Positions 20,200 to 30,140 of a stretch of 64,000 nucleotides of DNA are shown piece after piece. Each line of letters starts with the position of its first letter. Positions within the stretch are counted from its first letter, which is position 1. The translations under genes were made by a program, and so were the position numbers. A model generated the notes under the pieces. It saw nothing but the letters and a program-made list of their open reading frames with translations, ran no database searches and was not told the DNA's origin. The stretch covers positions 744,001-808,000 of the forward strand of contig NZ_FMZQ01000001.1 in assembly GCF_900102635.1 (NCBI RefSeq), read 5' to 3'. The stretch comes from Ectopseudomonas chengduensis (GTDB lineage: Bacteria > Pseudomonadota > Gammaproteobacteria > Pseudomonadales > Pseudomonadaceae).

Positions 20200-23100
20200 A
20201 TGCAATGGATTTTCATGCTGGTCGGTTTGGTGCTCGGCGTGGGCGCTAGCGAATCGGTCACAGGTGCGCTTCTTGGCGGGCTGATCGGCCTCAGCCTGGG
20301 CCAGGCGCTGCGTCTGCAAGGGCTGGAGACGCGCAATGCGCAGCTGACTGCGCAGCTCAAGGACTTCGCCGAGCGCTTCGATCACGGCACGCGTGCCATC
20401 CACGAGCGCCTGGTCAAGGTCGAGCAGGGCGAGCGAAGCGAACCTGAGTCGGTTCCCGCGTCTGCTGACCCTGTCGCCAGTTCCGCGCCCGAGGCCCAGC
20501 CCGAGCCGGTCGTTGCTGAAGAGCCCGAGCTGGACTGGACACTTGATCCGCTGCCTGAGATCGAAACATCGCAGCCTGTCGCAGAACCTGCGTCACTGGC
20601 TGCTCAGGTTGCTTACCAGCCGCAATCGGCAGCGCAACAAAGCCCCTGGCGCGAGCAAACGCCGCGCGAGCCGAATCTGGTCGAGCGTGGTATTGCTGCT
20701 GCCAAGGCCTGGCTGTTCGGCGGTAACACCGTGCTGCGGGTTGGCGTGGTACTGCTGTTCCTCGGTCTGGCCTTCCTCCTGCGCTACGCCACCGAAGGCG
20801 TCGAGGTCCCGGTCGAGCTGCGCTACATGGGCGTGGCGGCCAGTGCCCTGGCCTTGCTCGGCCTGGGCTGGTGGTTGCGCCGGCGCAATCCCGGTTACGC
20901 CCTGGTGCTGCAGGGCACCGGCATCGCCGTGCTGTACCTGACGGTGTTCGCCGCCATGCGCCTGCACCCGCTGCTCGATCCGGGCATGGCCCTCGGCCTG
21001 CTGGTGGCAGTGACGCTGTTCTCGGCGATTCTCGCCGTGCAGCAGAACGCCCTTGGCCTGGCCGCTGCGGCGGCGCTCGGTGGTTTCGCCGCGCCAATCC
21101 TCACCTCCACCGGCAGCGGCAACCATGTCGCGCTGTTCTCCTATTTCGCCCTGCTCAATGCCGGCATCTTTGCCATCGCCTGGTTCAAGGCCTGGCGCCT
21201 GCTCAACCTGATCGGCTTCGTCGGCACCTTTGGCATCGGTTTCGCGTGGGGGCTGCGTTCCTACACGCCGGAACTGCTGGGCAGCACTCAGCCATTCCTG
21301 ATCCTGTTCTTCCTGATGTACGTGGCCATCGGCCTGCTATTCGCCCGCCGCACCCTGCATGACGCGGCGAATGCGCCCGAGGCGCGTGACGAGTTGCTGC
21401 GCTGGTCGCTACGGCGTGGCGACTATGTCGATGCCACCACGCTGTTCGGTCCGCCGTTGATCGGCTTCGGCCTGCAGGTCGCATTGGTGCGGCATATCGA
21501 GTTCGCCGCGGCGTTCAGCGCCCTCGGCCTGGGCCTGTTCTATCTGTTGCTGACGCGGGTGCTCAAGGCGCGTGCTGGCGAGCAGGCACTGCTGCTGGTG
21601 GAAACCTGTCTGGCGCTCGGTGTGGTATTCGCCAGTCTGGCCATTCCGCTCGGTCTCGATGCCCGTTGGACGGCGGCGGCCTGGGCCGTGGAAGGCGCCG
21701 GTATCTTCTGGTTGGGTCTGCGTCAGGGACGGCCGCTGGCGCGTGCGTTCGCCCTGCTGCTGCAGGTGGGCGCGGCACTGGCTTTCGTCAGTGGTCTGGA
21801 GCATGGCTATGGCAGCCTGCTGGACGGCTCGCCGCTGGGCGCGCTGATGCTCGGTGCGGCGTTGCTGTTCAGCTATTGGCAGCTACGCCAGGCGCCGCAG
21901 GCGGCCAACGCCTGGGAACACCGCCTGCTGCCCTGGTTGGGGTTGGCCGGGCTGGCGTTTGTCTATCTGATCGCACCGCTGCTGTTCGAGGCCCCCGGCA
22001 CCGCCATCGCCTGGGCGTTGGCAGGCCTTGCGACCTTGTTCGTCGGCCTGCGTATCGCCGCGCCAAGTTTCGTCTACAGCGCCTTCGCCATCCAGTTGCT
22101 CGGTGGTCTGCTGTTCCTCGGGCAGATGGCGCTGGATTCGCTGTTTGGCCGTGGCGGCTTCAGTGCTGGCTGGTTCGGCCTGCTGGCGGCGTCGATGGTG
22201 GGACTGGGGCTGATCGCCGGCATGCTACTGGCGGCGCGCGATCCGCAGATCCGCGAGAACCGCCGGCTGCTCGGTGCCTTGTCGATGGTGATGCTGGTAG
22301 GCCTGGTATTTATCAACCTGGCGGTGTTGTTCGTCCTGCCCTGGGTGGCGGCTGCCGCTGTGTGGGGCGGCACGGGCCTGCTGATTCTGTGGCTGGCGCT
22401 GTATCTGCAGCAGCGCGCGGCGTTCCTGTTCAGCTTGGCGCTGCAGGTCTTCGCTGGCCTGGCCTTCCTTGCTGCTGGGCCGTTGCTGCTGTCGGGTATC
22501 AGTGGCGAGGGCTTGTCGCCGCTGGCGCACACCGGCTTCTGGACCCCCGCTGTGCTCGGCCTGGCTGCGCAGATCGGCGCCTGGCGCCTGCAGGGGCTGG
22601 CGCGTAGCGGCCGTGATACGGGCATCGATGGCGTCAGTCTGCAGCGCCTGGGCCAGCTGTTGCTGGCCTGGGGGGCGGCCTGGTGGGCACTGGCTTTGGC
22701 CAGTGAGGTGCTGCGCTTCGTGGCGCCGAATCTGCAAGCCAGTGCGTTGCTAGTGCTGGCGGCCTCGTCGGCGCTGCTCTGGATGCTGCTGGCATTACGC
22801 ACCCGCTGGCGCGAGTTGGCGGTGCTATGCAGCCTGCTGGCACCGGTTGCGGGCTTGGTCCTGATCCACGCCTGGCATCCCTTTTACCATCCAGCCGCGA
22901 ATTTCGGCTGGCTGGGCTGGGCTGCCGTGATCGCGGTGCATCTGCTTATCCTGTGGTCCCTGGGCGATCTACTGCCGAGCAGGGCGGCCAGCGTCGCCCA
23001 TGTGCTCGGCTGCTGGTTGCTGATCGGCGTGCTGGCGCTGGAGCTGCGCTATCTGCTGCTGAGCCTGGCCGACCACTACAACGCCTGGCGCTGGCTGGGT

Positions 23101-23799
23101 TGGGCGTTGCTGCCGACCGCTTTCCTTTGGGTAATGGCGCAGGCACGTCGCCTACCCTGGCCGGTGGCTGGGTTCGAGCGTGAATACCGGCTGTGGGCAG
23201 CGGCGCCTCTGGCGGCATTGATGCTCGCCTGGTTCTGGCTGGCCAATGCCAATAGCGCCGGTGATAGCGATCCGCTGCCTTATTTGCCGCTGTTCAATCC
23301 ACTGGAGTTGGGTTTGCTGCTGTGCCTGGGCGCGCTGTTTGTCTGGGCACGTGATGCGCTGCCGCGCTTGGGCCTGCAACCTGCGCGTGCACAGCAAGTG
23401 GTGCAGGGCGTCGCAGGTGTTTCGCTGTTTGCCCTGCTGACGGTGATGGTGATGCGTACCGCGCACCACTGGGGTGGTGTGCCCTGGCAGACGTCAGCGT
23501 TGTTCGATTCGATGCTGGTGCAGGCCGGGCTGTCCATCGTCTGGACCCTGATCGCCCTGGCGCTGATGCTCTTTGGGCATCTACGCGTACGCCGCGAGCT
23601 GTGGCTGTTAGGTGCTGCGCTGATCGCCCTGGTGGTAGCCAAATTGTTCTTCGTCGAGCTGGGCAACCGTGGTGGCCTGGAGCGCATCGTCTCGTTCATC
23701 GGGGTCGGTGTGCTGTTGCTGGTGGTGGGCTATTTCGCCCCGCTGCCGCCGCGCAAGGCCGAAAAGTCGGCTGCTGAGGAACAGGAGTCTGCCGTATGA
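20200..23799 (+). CDS. DUF2339 polytopic membrane protein
   Basis: A very large inner-membrane protein of 1199 aa with some two dozen or more hydrophobic segments. It starts with a glycine-rich helix (MQWIFMLVGLVLGVGASE). A coiled-coil-like and Pro/Glu-rich cytoplasmic stretch follows (about residues 48-165). A long run of transmembrane helices extends from NTVLRVGVVLLFLGLAFLL to the C-terminus. This architecture is typical of DUF2339, whose function is unknown. The last bases overlap the start of the next gene by four (ATGA), so the two form a coupled pair. Confidence 0.88.
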   Translation: MQWIFMLVGLVLGVGASESVTGALLGGLIGLSLGQALRLQGLETRNAQLTAQLKDFAERFDHGTRAIHERLVKVEQGERSEPESVPASADPVASSAPEAQPEPVVAEEPELDWTLDPLPEIETSQPVAEPASLAAQVAYQPQSAAQQSPWREQTPREPNLVERGIAAAKAWLFGGNTVLRVGVVLLFLGLAFLLRYATEGVEVPVELRYMGVAASALALLGLGWWLRRRNPGYALVLQGTGIAVLYLTVFAAMRLHPLLDPGMALGLLVAVTLFSAILAVQQNALGLAAAAALGGFAAPILTSTGSGNHVALFSYFALLNAGIFAIAWFKAWRLLNLIGFVGTFGIGFAWGLRSYTPELLGSTQPFLILFFLMYVAIGLLFARRTLHDAANAPEARDELLRWSLRRGDYVDATTLFGPPLIGFGLQVALVRHIEFAAAFSALGLGLFYLLLTRVLKARAGEQALLLVETCLALGVVFASLAIPLGLDARWTAAAWAVEGAGIFWLGLRQGRPLARAFALLLQVGAALAFVSGLEHGYGSLLDGSPLGALMLGAALLFSYWQLRQAPQAANAWEHRLLPWLGLAGLAFVYLIAPLLFEAPGTAIAWALAGLATLFVGLRIAAPSFVYSAFAIQLLGGLLFLGQMALDSLFGRGGFSAGWFGLLAASMVGLGLIAGMLLAARDPQIRENRRLLGALSMVMLVGLVFINLAVLFVLPWVAAAAVWGGTGLLILWLALYLQQRAAFLFSLALQVFAGLAFLAAGPLLLSGISGEGLSPLAHTGFWTPAVLGLAAQIGAWRLQGLARSGRDTGIDGVSLQRLGQLLLAWGAAWWALALASEVLRFVAPNLQASALLVLAASSALLWMLLALRTRWRELAVLCSLLAPVAGLVLIHAWHPFYHPAANFGWLGWAAVIAVHLLILWSLGDLLPSRAASVAHVLGCWLLIGVLALELRYLLLSLADHYNAWRWLGWALLPTAFLWVMAQARRLPWPVAGFEREYRLWAAAPLAALMLAWFWLANANSAGDSDPLPYLPLFNPLELGLLLCLGALFVWARDALPRLGLQPARAQQVVQGVAGVSLFALLTVMVMRTAHHWGGVPWQTSALFDSMLVQAGLSIVWTLIALALMLFGHLRVRRELWLLGAALIALVVAKLFFVELGNRGGLERIVSFIGVGVLLLVVGYFAPLPPRKAEKSAAEEQESAV

Positions 23800-25139
23800 A
23801 ACTCATCCGTTGGGGCCTGCTCCTGGGGTTGTCGCTGAGTGCACTTAGTCAGGCCAGTGAGACACCTCAGGACTATCGGCACAGCGCTGCCCTGCAACTC
23901 GCTGGTGAGGGCCCCTGGTATCGCCTTGAGCTGCCCTTCGCTGCTCACCTCGCCGCCGGACATGGTGATTTGCGCGATCTACGCGTATTCGACAGCAATG
24001 ATCAGATGCAGGCCTACGCGTTGATTCCGGGGCATAGCGAGACCGTGCAGCAGGAACAGGAGCATGGTGTGCGCTGGTTTCCGTTGCGGGGCCGCGCCGA
24101 TGCCCAGGAAATGCCTGCGCTGCGCGTCGAGCGCAGCACCACTGGCACGCTGATCGAACTTCGCGGCGATGCACCGACCGAAAGCGAGCAGCAACTGCGC
24201 GGTTGGTTGCTCGATGCCAGCGTCATCGATGCGCCGCTGGTGCGTCTGAATCTGGACTGGAGTGGGGCAGAGGAAGGATTTCAGCGCTTCAGCATCGAGG
24301 CCAGTGACGACCTGCAGCACTGGCGTAGTTGGGGAGACGGGCAGGTGGCGCGTCTGAGCTTCGCCGATGAGCGTATCGATCAGCGTCAGGTCGAACTGCC
24401 TGGGCAGCGTGCCCGTTATCTGCGTCTGCTGTGGAGCAACCCAGCCCGGGCCCCGCAACTGCAGGCCGTTACCTTGCGCAGTCAGCGGCAGGCTCATCAG
24501 GCTGCGCCGCTGGTGTGGTCCGAGCCCATGCCGGCGCAGACCAGCGCTGAGGGGCAGTACCAGTGGCAGTTGCCCTTGTCATTGCCTCTGGAGCGACTGC
24601 GGGTCGAACTGCAACAGAGCAACACGCTGGCGCCACTGCGCTTCGAGGCGCGCAGCAGCGACCAGGGTGCCTGGCGCCAGCTGACAAGCGGGGTGCTTTA
24701 TCGTCTGCCTGAGGCTGGGCGTGAAGTGGTGAACGATGAGTTGGCCTTGCCTGGTTGGCCGGTGCGCCAGCTGCGCGTGCAGGTGGATGCGCGAGGGAGC
24801 GGCTTGGGCGCGGATACGCCTCGCATGCAGGTAGCGCTACGCGCCACGCAACTGGTATTTCTCACCCGTGGCGAGCCGCCCTATCGGCTGGCGCTGGGTA
24901 GCCCGAGTGCGCAGTCGGCAGCATTGCCGCTGCACACCCTGATCCCCGGTTATCAGCCTGAACGACTTGTCAGCCTTGGTCGTGCCGAGTTGGTCGAGCC
25001 GCTTGCCGCTGCGGTCGAATCACAAGCTGGCGCCGGTCAGGACTGGCAGCGTTGGGGACTCTGGGCTGTACTGCTGGTGGGAATTGGGTTGCTGGCGGCG
25101 ATGGCCGCCAGTGTGCTGCGTCGCCCACCAGACGCCTGA
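23796..25139 (+). CDS. DUF3999 exported protein, partner of DUF2339
   Basis: A 447-aa protein with a signal peptide (MKLIRWGLLLGLSLSALSQA), a long periplasmic beta-rich region and one C-terminal membrane helix (WGLWAVLLVGIGLLAAMAA) before a short RRPPDA tail. This matches DUF3999 proteins, which occur next to DUF2339 genes. Its start overlaps the upstream gene by four bases. The pair looks like an envelope complex of unknown role; there is no catalytic motif that I can identify. Confidence 0.85.
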   Translation: MKLIRWGLLLGLSLSALSQASETPQDYRHSAALQLAGEGPWYRLELPFAAHLAAGHGDLRDLRVFDSNDQMQAYALIPGHSETVQQEQEHGVRWFPLRGRADAQEMPALRVERSTTGTLIELRGDAPTESEQQLRGWLLDASVIDAPLVRLNLDWSGAEEGFQRFSIEASDDLQHWRSWGDGQVARLSFADERIDQRQVELPGQRARYLRLLWSNPARAPQLQAVTLRSQRQAHQAAPLVWSEPMPAQTSAEGQYQWQLPLSLPLERLRVELQQSNTLAPLRFEARSSDQGAWRQLTSGVLYRLPEAGREVVNDELALPGWPVRQLRVQVDARGSGLGADTPRMQVALRATQLVFLTRGEPPYRLALGSPSAQSAALPLHTLIPGYQPERLVSLGRAELVEPLAAAVESQAGAGQDWQRWGLWAVLLVGIGLLAAMAASVLRRPPDA

Positions 25140-25326
25140 GAGGCATGGGCCAATAAAGCCCAGATGCGGCAGGGCTTTTGCAGTATCTTAGGCACCCCGC
25201 GCCAATCCAGCATTGAAGGTCAGGAAGGCCCTTGCGTATTTCGATTCGCGTCATCGCCCAGTCGCCTCGTGTCGCTTGCGTATGCGACTCACGCACTGCT
25301 TCGCCGGGAATGCGGAGGAGTCGCTG

Positions 25327-27027
25327 ATGCAGGCCTGCATGGCTTCCGGCTGGAGTTTCTCGGCGCCTGTGCTGGTGACGCTGCTGGTGTGCCTCGGCGT
25401 GATCCTGCTGGCGCACTGGGTGACCCGGCAGCGCGACTTCCCGGGGCGTGACAGCTTTATCCTTCTGCACTTGGCCAGCTTGTGGTGGATGGGCGCCGCG
25501 GCTCTTGAGATGAGCTTCTTCGCCGCCGACTGCAAGATGTTCTGGGCCAGCATGGCCTGGCCCGGCATCGTTGCCACGCCGACGTTCTGGGCGGTCTTCC
25601 TCTGGCAATACGTCAACAGCATGCGCGCGCCTCTGGCACGCAGCAGCATCCTCGGGCTGAGCCTGGTGCCGCTGCTGGTCTGGGGGCTGGCGCTGAGCAA
25701 CCCCTGGCATGGTCTGTTCTACGGGGCTGGCAGTGCGCCGGTCGACGCCAGCCTGGGTGCGCCGGTGCGCTACGAGCATGGCCCGCTGTTCTACGCCACC
25801 GCCGTCTATGTCTACCTGTTCATGGCCTTCTGCATGGGCGTGGTGACGCGTGCCGCGGCGCTGAGTCAGGGGCTGCATCGCCGCCATTATCTGGCCTTCG
25901 TGCTGGTCACCGCGGTGCCCTGGGTGGCCAATATCGGTTATGTGGGGTTCGGCTGGACGCTGTTCGGCTTCGACCCGACGCCCTTCAGTTTCGCCTTCAC
26001 CCTGATGGCGTTCTCCTGGCTGATCGTCGGGGTGCGCCTGTTCGACCTGTTGCCGGTGGCCCGTCATCTGCTGCTCGAAGCCTTGCTCGATCCGGTGCTG
26101 GTGATCGACCCGCGTGGGCGCGTGATCGAGGCCAACCCGGCGGCGCTGAAACTGGCAGGCCTGCAATCGGGATGGCAAGGCACCGAGTTGCAGCAGTGGC
26201 CGGTTTTCGGTGCCGATCTGCAGCAGTTGCTGCAAGAGCACAACGGCCCCGAGCAGGACCTGCCGCTGACGCTGACCAGCGCCGCGCGCTACTACGAGGT
26301 GCGTGTGCGCGCCATCCAGCGCGCCACCCGCCATGGCCCGACCCTGCTCGGCCATATGCTCTATATCCGTGACGTGACCCAGCGTCACCTCAGTGAACTC
26401 AAGCTGGCCGAGGCGCTGGCGCTGAGTGAGGAGCGTCTGCGCACCATCTCCAGCCTGCACGAGCAACTGCGCGAGCAGGCCCTGTGCGATCCGCTGACCG
26501 GGCTGTACAACCGTCGTTATCTGGATGAGTTCTTCGAGCGCGAGCTGGCCAGGGCACAGCGCGAGAACCTGCCACTGGCGCTGGCCCTGATCGATCTTGA
26601 TCACTTCAAACGCCTCAACGACGAATGCGGCCACCTGGTCGGCGACGACGTGCTCAAGGCCGTCGCGCAGCACCTGCTGGACAACCTGCGCAGCACCGAT
26701 GCGGTGTTTCGTATCGGCGGCGAAGAGTTTCTGCTGATATTGCCGGGCGGCGATCCGCGCGAGGCCAGCGAGCGCCTGCAGAGCATCTGCGCGCAACTGG
26801 CGACTCGCGATGTCGCCACCCGTGGCGGCGACCAGCGTGTGACCCTGTCTGCCGGCCTGGCCCATTGGCCTGAGCAGGGGCAGGCACTCGACGAGCTGCT
26901 GCAGGCTGCCGACGCTGCGCTGTACCAGGCCAAACGCGACGGGCGCAATCGTGTTTGCGGGCTGCTGGCAGGCGCCGATCTCAGCCATCCATCCCGGCAG
27001 GCAGCATTGCGTGGCGACTCGGGTTAA
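25327..27027 (+). CDS. Diguanylate cyclase with 7TM sensor, PAS and GGDEF domains
   Basis: Membrane-bound c-di-GMP synthase of 566 aa. The N-terminal 220 residues hold about seven hydrophobic segments, like the 7TM region of histidine kinases. A PAS domain follows ([20 protein letters not shown]), then a short coiled linker and a GGDEF domain. The active site is [15 protein letters not shown], and the inhibitory I-site RSTD sits five residues before GGEEF, so product inhibition is expected. GGAGGAG lies six bases before ATG 25327, so the in-frame start at 25213 is less likely. The signal sensed is unknown. Confidence 0.88.
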   Translation: MQACMASGWSFSAPVLVTLLVCLGVILLAHWVTRQRDFPGRDSFILLHLASLWWMGAAALEMSFFAADCKMFWASMAWPGIVATPTFWAVFLWQYVNSMRAPLARSSILGLSLVPLLVWGLALSNPWHGLFYGAGSAPVDASLGAPVRYEHGPLFYATAVYVYLFMAFCMGVVTRAAALSQGLHRRHYLAFVLVTAVPWVANIGYVGFGWTLFGFDPTPFSFAFTLMAFSWLIVGVRLFDLLPVARHLLLEALLDPVLVIDPRGRVIEANPAALKLAGLQSGWQGTELQQWPVFGADLQQLLQEHNGPEQDLPLTLTSAARYYEVRVRAIQRATRHGPTLLGHMLYIRDVTQRHLSELKLAEALALSEERLRTISSLHEQLREQALCDPLTGLYNRRYLDEFFERELARAQRENLPLALALIDLDHFKRLNDECGHLVGDDVLKAVAQHLLDNLRSTDAVFRIGGEEFLLILPGGDPREASERLQSICAQLATRDVATRGGDQRVTLSAGLAHWPEQGQALDELLQAADAALYQAKRDGRNRVCGLLAGADLSHPSRQAALRGDSG

Positions 27028-27062
27028 ACTGCGCGCGATTTTTCCCCTTTCCGGAGCCGTCC

Positions 27063-28070
27063 ATGTCCCGCGTCACCCTGAGCCGCTACCTGATCGAGCA
27101 GACTCGCAGCCACAACACCCCGGCCGACCTGCGTTTCCTTATCGAAGTCGTGGCGCGGGCCTGCAAGGCGATCAGCCACCAGGTGTCCAAGGGCGCCCTC
27201 GGCGGCGTGCTGGGCAGCCTGGACAGCGAAAACGTGCAGGGCGAAGTGCAGAAGAAGCTCGACGTGATCTCCAACGAAATCCTCCTCGAAGCCAACGAGT
27301 GGGGCGGCCACCTGGCCGGCATGGCCTCCGAGGAAATGGACAACGCCTACCAGATCCCTGGCAAGTACCCCAAAGGTGCCTACCTGCTGGTATTCGACCC
27401 GCTGGACGGCTCCAGCAATATCGACGTCAACGTCTCGGTCGGCACCATCTTCTCGGTGCTGCGCAGCCCCGAGCGCAACGGTGAAACCGGCGACCTGGGC
27501 GAGGAAGCCTTTCTCCAGCCGGGCACCCAGCAGGTTGCCGCCGGCTACGCCATCTACGGCCCGCAGACCATGCTGATGCTGACCCTGGGCGATGGCGTAA
27601 AAGGCTTCACCCTGGATCGTGAACTCGGCAGCTTCGTGCTCACCCACGACAACATCAAGGTGCCGGAGTCGACCAAGGAATTCGCCATCAACATGTCCAA
27701 CCAACGCCACTGGGAAGCCCCGGTGCAGCGTTACGTCTCCGAGCTGCTGGCCGGTGAAACCGGGCCGCTGGGGCGCAACTACAACATGCGCTGGATCGCC
27801 TCGATGGTGGCCGACGTGCACCGTATCCTCACCCGCGGTGGTGTGTTCATGTACCCGCGTGATGCCCGCGAGCCGGACAAGCCGGGCAAGCTGCGCCTGA
27901 TGTACGAGGCCAACCCGATGTCGATGATCATCGAACAGGCCGGCGGCGCCGCGACCGACGGTAACCAGCGCATTCTCGATATCCAGCCCACTTCCCTGCA
28001 CCAGCGCGTGCCGGTATTCCTCGGCTCCAAGGAAGAAGTGCTGCGTATCACCGCCTACCACCGCAACTGA
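27063..28070 (+). CDS. fbp: Fructose-1,6-bisphosphatase class I
   Basis: Gluconeogenic phosphatase of 335 aa. Marks are the metal-binding [19 protein letters not shown] (about residues 112-130), [19 protein letters not shown], and the substrate-site stretch [23 protein letters not shown] at 27063 gives [14 protein letters not shown]; the upstream in-frame extension overlaps the cyclase gene and is not needed. The stop overlaps the start of the DUF924 gene (TGATG). It would be important for growth on betaine, carnitine or fatty acids. Confidence 0.95.
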   Translation: MSRVTLSRYLIEQTRSHNTPADLRFLIEVVARACKAISHQVSKGALGGVLGSLDSENVQGEVQKKLDVISNEILLEANEWGGHLAGMASEEMDNAYQIPGKYPKGAYLLVFDPLDGSSNIDVNVSVGTIFSVLRSPERNGETGDLGEEAFLQPGTQQVAAGYAIYGPQTMLMLTLGDGVKGFTLDRELGSFVLTHDNIKVPESTKEFAINMSNQRHWEAPVQRYVSELLAGETGPLGRNYNMRWIASMVADVHRILTRGGVFMYPRDAREPDKPGKLRLMYEANPMSMIIEQAGGAATDGNQRILDIQPTSLHQRVPVFLGSKEEVLRITAYHRN

Positions 28071-28669
28071 TGAGCGCCTGGCAACCGCTGCTCGACTGGT
28101 GGTTCGGTGCCGAAGGCAGCGCTACCGAAGTCGCCGCAGCGCGCCAGGGTTTATGGTTCGGCAAGCGCGACAGCCAGGATCGTGAGGCAGAGGCGCGGTT
28201 CGGCGCCCTGGTCGAGCAGGCACTGGCTGGCGAGCTGCAAGGCTGGACGGACGACCCGCAGGGTTGGCTGGCACAGCTGATCCTGCTCGATCAACTGCCG
28301 CGCATGATCTTTCGCGATACGCCGCGGGCCTTTGCCGGCGACAGCCGGGCTCGCCCATTGCTGCAGGAGGGCCTTGAGCGTGGCTGGGACCTTAGGCTGA
28401 CGCCGATCCAGCGGGTGTTTGCCTATCTGGTCTTCGAGCACGCCGAAGATCTGCCCTTGCAGGACCGCGCGGTCGAGCTGTTTGCTGATCTGCTGAGCGA
28501 AGCAGCTGTCGATGAGCGGCCATTGTTCGCCAATTTCCTCGATTTTGCCGAGCGTCATCAGCGGGTGATTGCCCGTTTCGGTCGCTTTCCTCATCGCAAT
28601 GCGATTCTCGGTCGCGGCTGCACTGACGAAGAACAGGCCTTCCTGCGGGAACCCGGCTCGCGTTTCTGA
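28070..28669 (+). CDS. DUF924 family protein
   Basis: A 199-aa soluble alpha-helical protein with the DUF924 landmarks LLDWWFGAEGS, LWFGKRDSQDREAEARFG, LILLDQLPRMIFRDTPRAFA and PIQRVFAYLVFEHAEDLPLQ. The family is TPR-like and has no established activity. The start codon overlaps the fbp stop, so it is co-translated with fbp. Confidence 0.85.
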   Translation: MSAWQPLLDWWFGAEGSATEVAAARQGLWFGKRDSQDREAEARFGALVEQALAGELQGWTDDPQGWLAQLILLDQLPRMIFRDTPRAFAGDSRARPLLQEGLERGWDLRLTPIQRVFAYLVFEHAEDLPLQDRAVELFADLLSEAAVDERPLFANFLDFAERHQRVIARFGRFPHRNAILGRGCTDEEQAFLREPGSRF

Positions 28670-28741
28670 ACTCCAAGCGGGCAAGTCGTCGTCGGCTATG
28701 CCAAGCTTGCTGGCACCTTCCCATCAGGAGTTTTACCCATC

Positions 28742-28993
28742 ATGTCGATGCGTATCGTCGCGTTGCTCGCCTGTTGCCTGCTCGCCGCCTGCAGCAAGGT
28801 CAATCAGGAAAACTACTCCAAGCTCAAGGCCGGTATGAGCAAGCAGGAAGTGGAAAACCTGCTCGGCGCGCCCGGTGAGTGTGCCGGCGCACTGGGGATG
28901 ACCAGTTGCACCTGGGGCGACGACAAGGCCTATATCAGTGTCCAGTACGCCGGGGACAAGGTCATGCTGTTCTCCGGCAAGGGACTCAAGTAA
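28742..28993 (+). CDS. Small lipoprotein, SmpA/OmlA-like (DUF3862 type)
   Basis: An 83-aa lipoprotein with signal peptide and lipobox LLAAC (Cys at about 18). The mature domain YSKLKAGMSKQEVENLLGAP resembles the BamE/SmpA fold of outer-membrane-associated lipoproteins. The later CAGALGMTSCTWGDDKAYIS contains two cysteines that may pair. AGGAG is in good position. The lipocalin gene follows at 12 bp, so the two are probably co-transcribed. Confidence 0.82.
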   Translation: MSMRIVALLACCLLAACSKVNQENYSKLKAGMSKQEVENLLGAPGECAGALGMTSCTWGDDKAYISVQYAGDKVMLFSGKGLK

Positions 28994-29005
28994 ACAGGAG
29001 CTTCC

Positions 29006-29548
29006 ATGCGTTCGATCCTAATCGCCAGCGCCATTCTCGCCCTGGCCGGCTGCGCCAATTCCGGTACCGGCAGCATCCCCAAACCGCCACCGCAGACCAT
29101 GCAGGTCGACCTGCAGCGCTACCAGGGCACCTGGTACGAGCTGGCGCGCCTGCCGATGTTCTTCCAGCGCAACTGCGTGCAGTCCGAAGCGCATTACGGT
29201 CTGCGTGACGATGGCCGCATCGACGTGACCAACCGCTGCCGCGACAAGGACGGTGAGTGGATCGAGGCCAAGGGCGTCGCCGAGCCTCAGGTCGAAGGGC
29301 AAACCGACAAGCTGTGGGTGCGCTTCGACAACTGGGCCAGCAAGCTGCTGCCGATTAAGGGCGACTACTGGGTGATCTACCACGACGAGGACTATCGCGT
29401 GGCACTGGTCGGTCACCCGGAGCACAAGTACCTCTGGCTGCTCTCGCGCACCCCTGAAGTGGATCAGGAAACCCGCGACAAGCTGCTCAGCGTCGCGCGC
29501 GAGCAGGGCTACGTTACCTCGGACCTGATCTGGCGTCAGGCCGATTGA
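29006..29548 (+). CDS. blc: Lipocalin family lipoprotein (Blc type)
   Basis: Outer-membrane lipocalin, 180 aa. The signal peptide and lipobox ALAGC (Cys15) precede the lipocalin signature YQGTWYELARLPMFFQRNC (34-52). Conserved GDYWVIYHDEDYRVALVG and YLWLLSRTPE follow. Family members bind lipids such as lysophospholipids. ACAGGAGCTTCC precedes the ATG. It is co-oriented with, and close to, the SmpA-like lipoprotein gene. Confidence 0.9.
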   Translation: MRSILIASAILALAGCANSGTGSIPKPPPQTMQVDLQRYQGTWYELARLPMFFQRNCVQSEAHYGLRDDGRIDVTNRCRDKDGEWIEAKGVAEPQVEGQTDKLWVRFDNWASKLLPIKGDYWVIYHDEDYRVALVGHPEHKYLWLLSRTPEVDQETRDKLLSVAREQGYVTSDLIWRQAD

Positions 29549-29562
29549 TCCAGCGCTCGCCC

Positions 29563-29620
29563 GTAGCCCGGATGCAATCCGGGGATGTCTACCGGGATTT
29601 CCCGGATTGATCCGGGCTAC
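29563..29620. repeat. REP palindrome, GTAGCCCGGAT family
   Basis: GTAGCCCGGATGCAATCCGG and CCGGATTGATCCGGGCTAC (one base shorter) lie in the convergent gap between the lipocalin gene and the next lipoprotein gene. Confidence 0.82.
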
Positions 29621-29624
29621 GCTT

Positions 29625-30062
29625 TCACTCCCAATCCAGGCGCGCCAGCTTCCATTCGCTGCCGTCGAGCCACCATTCCAGCTTCACTGAATAGTGCCGC
29701 GCGCTGTCGGGGATCAACCCCTCGGCGCCACTCAGGCCTACCTGAGCTTCGGTATAGCCCTTGCTGCTGATCGCAGCGTCGATCCAGCTGTTCTTGCCCA
29801 GTGCGATGACCTTGATGTTCTTGTGGCGCAGGAACAGCAGGGTCATGGTGCGCTTGGCCCATTCGCGGTCCAGCTCCTGGCGGGCGAGGAAGTCGCCATG
29901 CAACTGCTCCAGCACTGCACCGGTGCTCTTGGCCTCGATGTTGTCCTGCAACTGCTGAACGGCCGCCTCCAGAGCGGCCTGCGGGTCGTCACCGCCGCCG
30001 CAGCCGGCGAGCAGGAGGGTGAAGGACATAAACAGCGACCAAGCCAGATGACGCATCGACAT
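29625..30062 (-). CDS. Putative lipoprotein, unknown function
   Basis: A 145-aa lipoprotein with signal SMRHLAWSLFMSFTLLLAGC. A coiled-coil-like helix (DPQAALEAAVQQLQDNIEAK) and an NTF2-like or DUF4878-like alpha/beta domain ending YSVKLEWWLDGSEWKLARLD follow. ATG 30062 is chosen because AAGGAAG lies just upstream; ATG 30080 and the very long upstream frame antisense to pip are unlikely. It is divergent from pip. Confidence 0.75.
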   Translation of the reverse strand: MSMRHLAWSLFMSFTLLLAGCGGGDDPQAALEAAVQQLQDNIEAKSTGAVLEQLHGDFLARQELDREWAKRTMTLLFLRHKNIKVIALGKNSWIDAAISSKGYTEAQVGLSGAEGLIPDSARHYSVKLEWWLDGSEWKLARLDWE

Positions 30063-30140
30063 GCTGAACTTCCTTTTCATGGTTATGATGCCGGGCAGAG
30101 TGGAACACGGCAGTTGTAGCCCAGCCAACAGGAGCCAACC

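Noticed and set aside
24970..26988. 672-codon minus-strand open frame
   Set aside because: Antisense to the diguanylate cyclase gene with its intact PAS and GGEEF motifs; composition (Gln/Arg/His/Gly rich) is typical of antisense frames.
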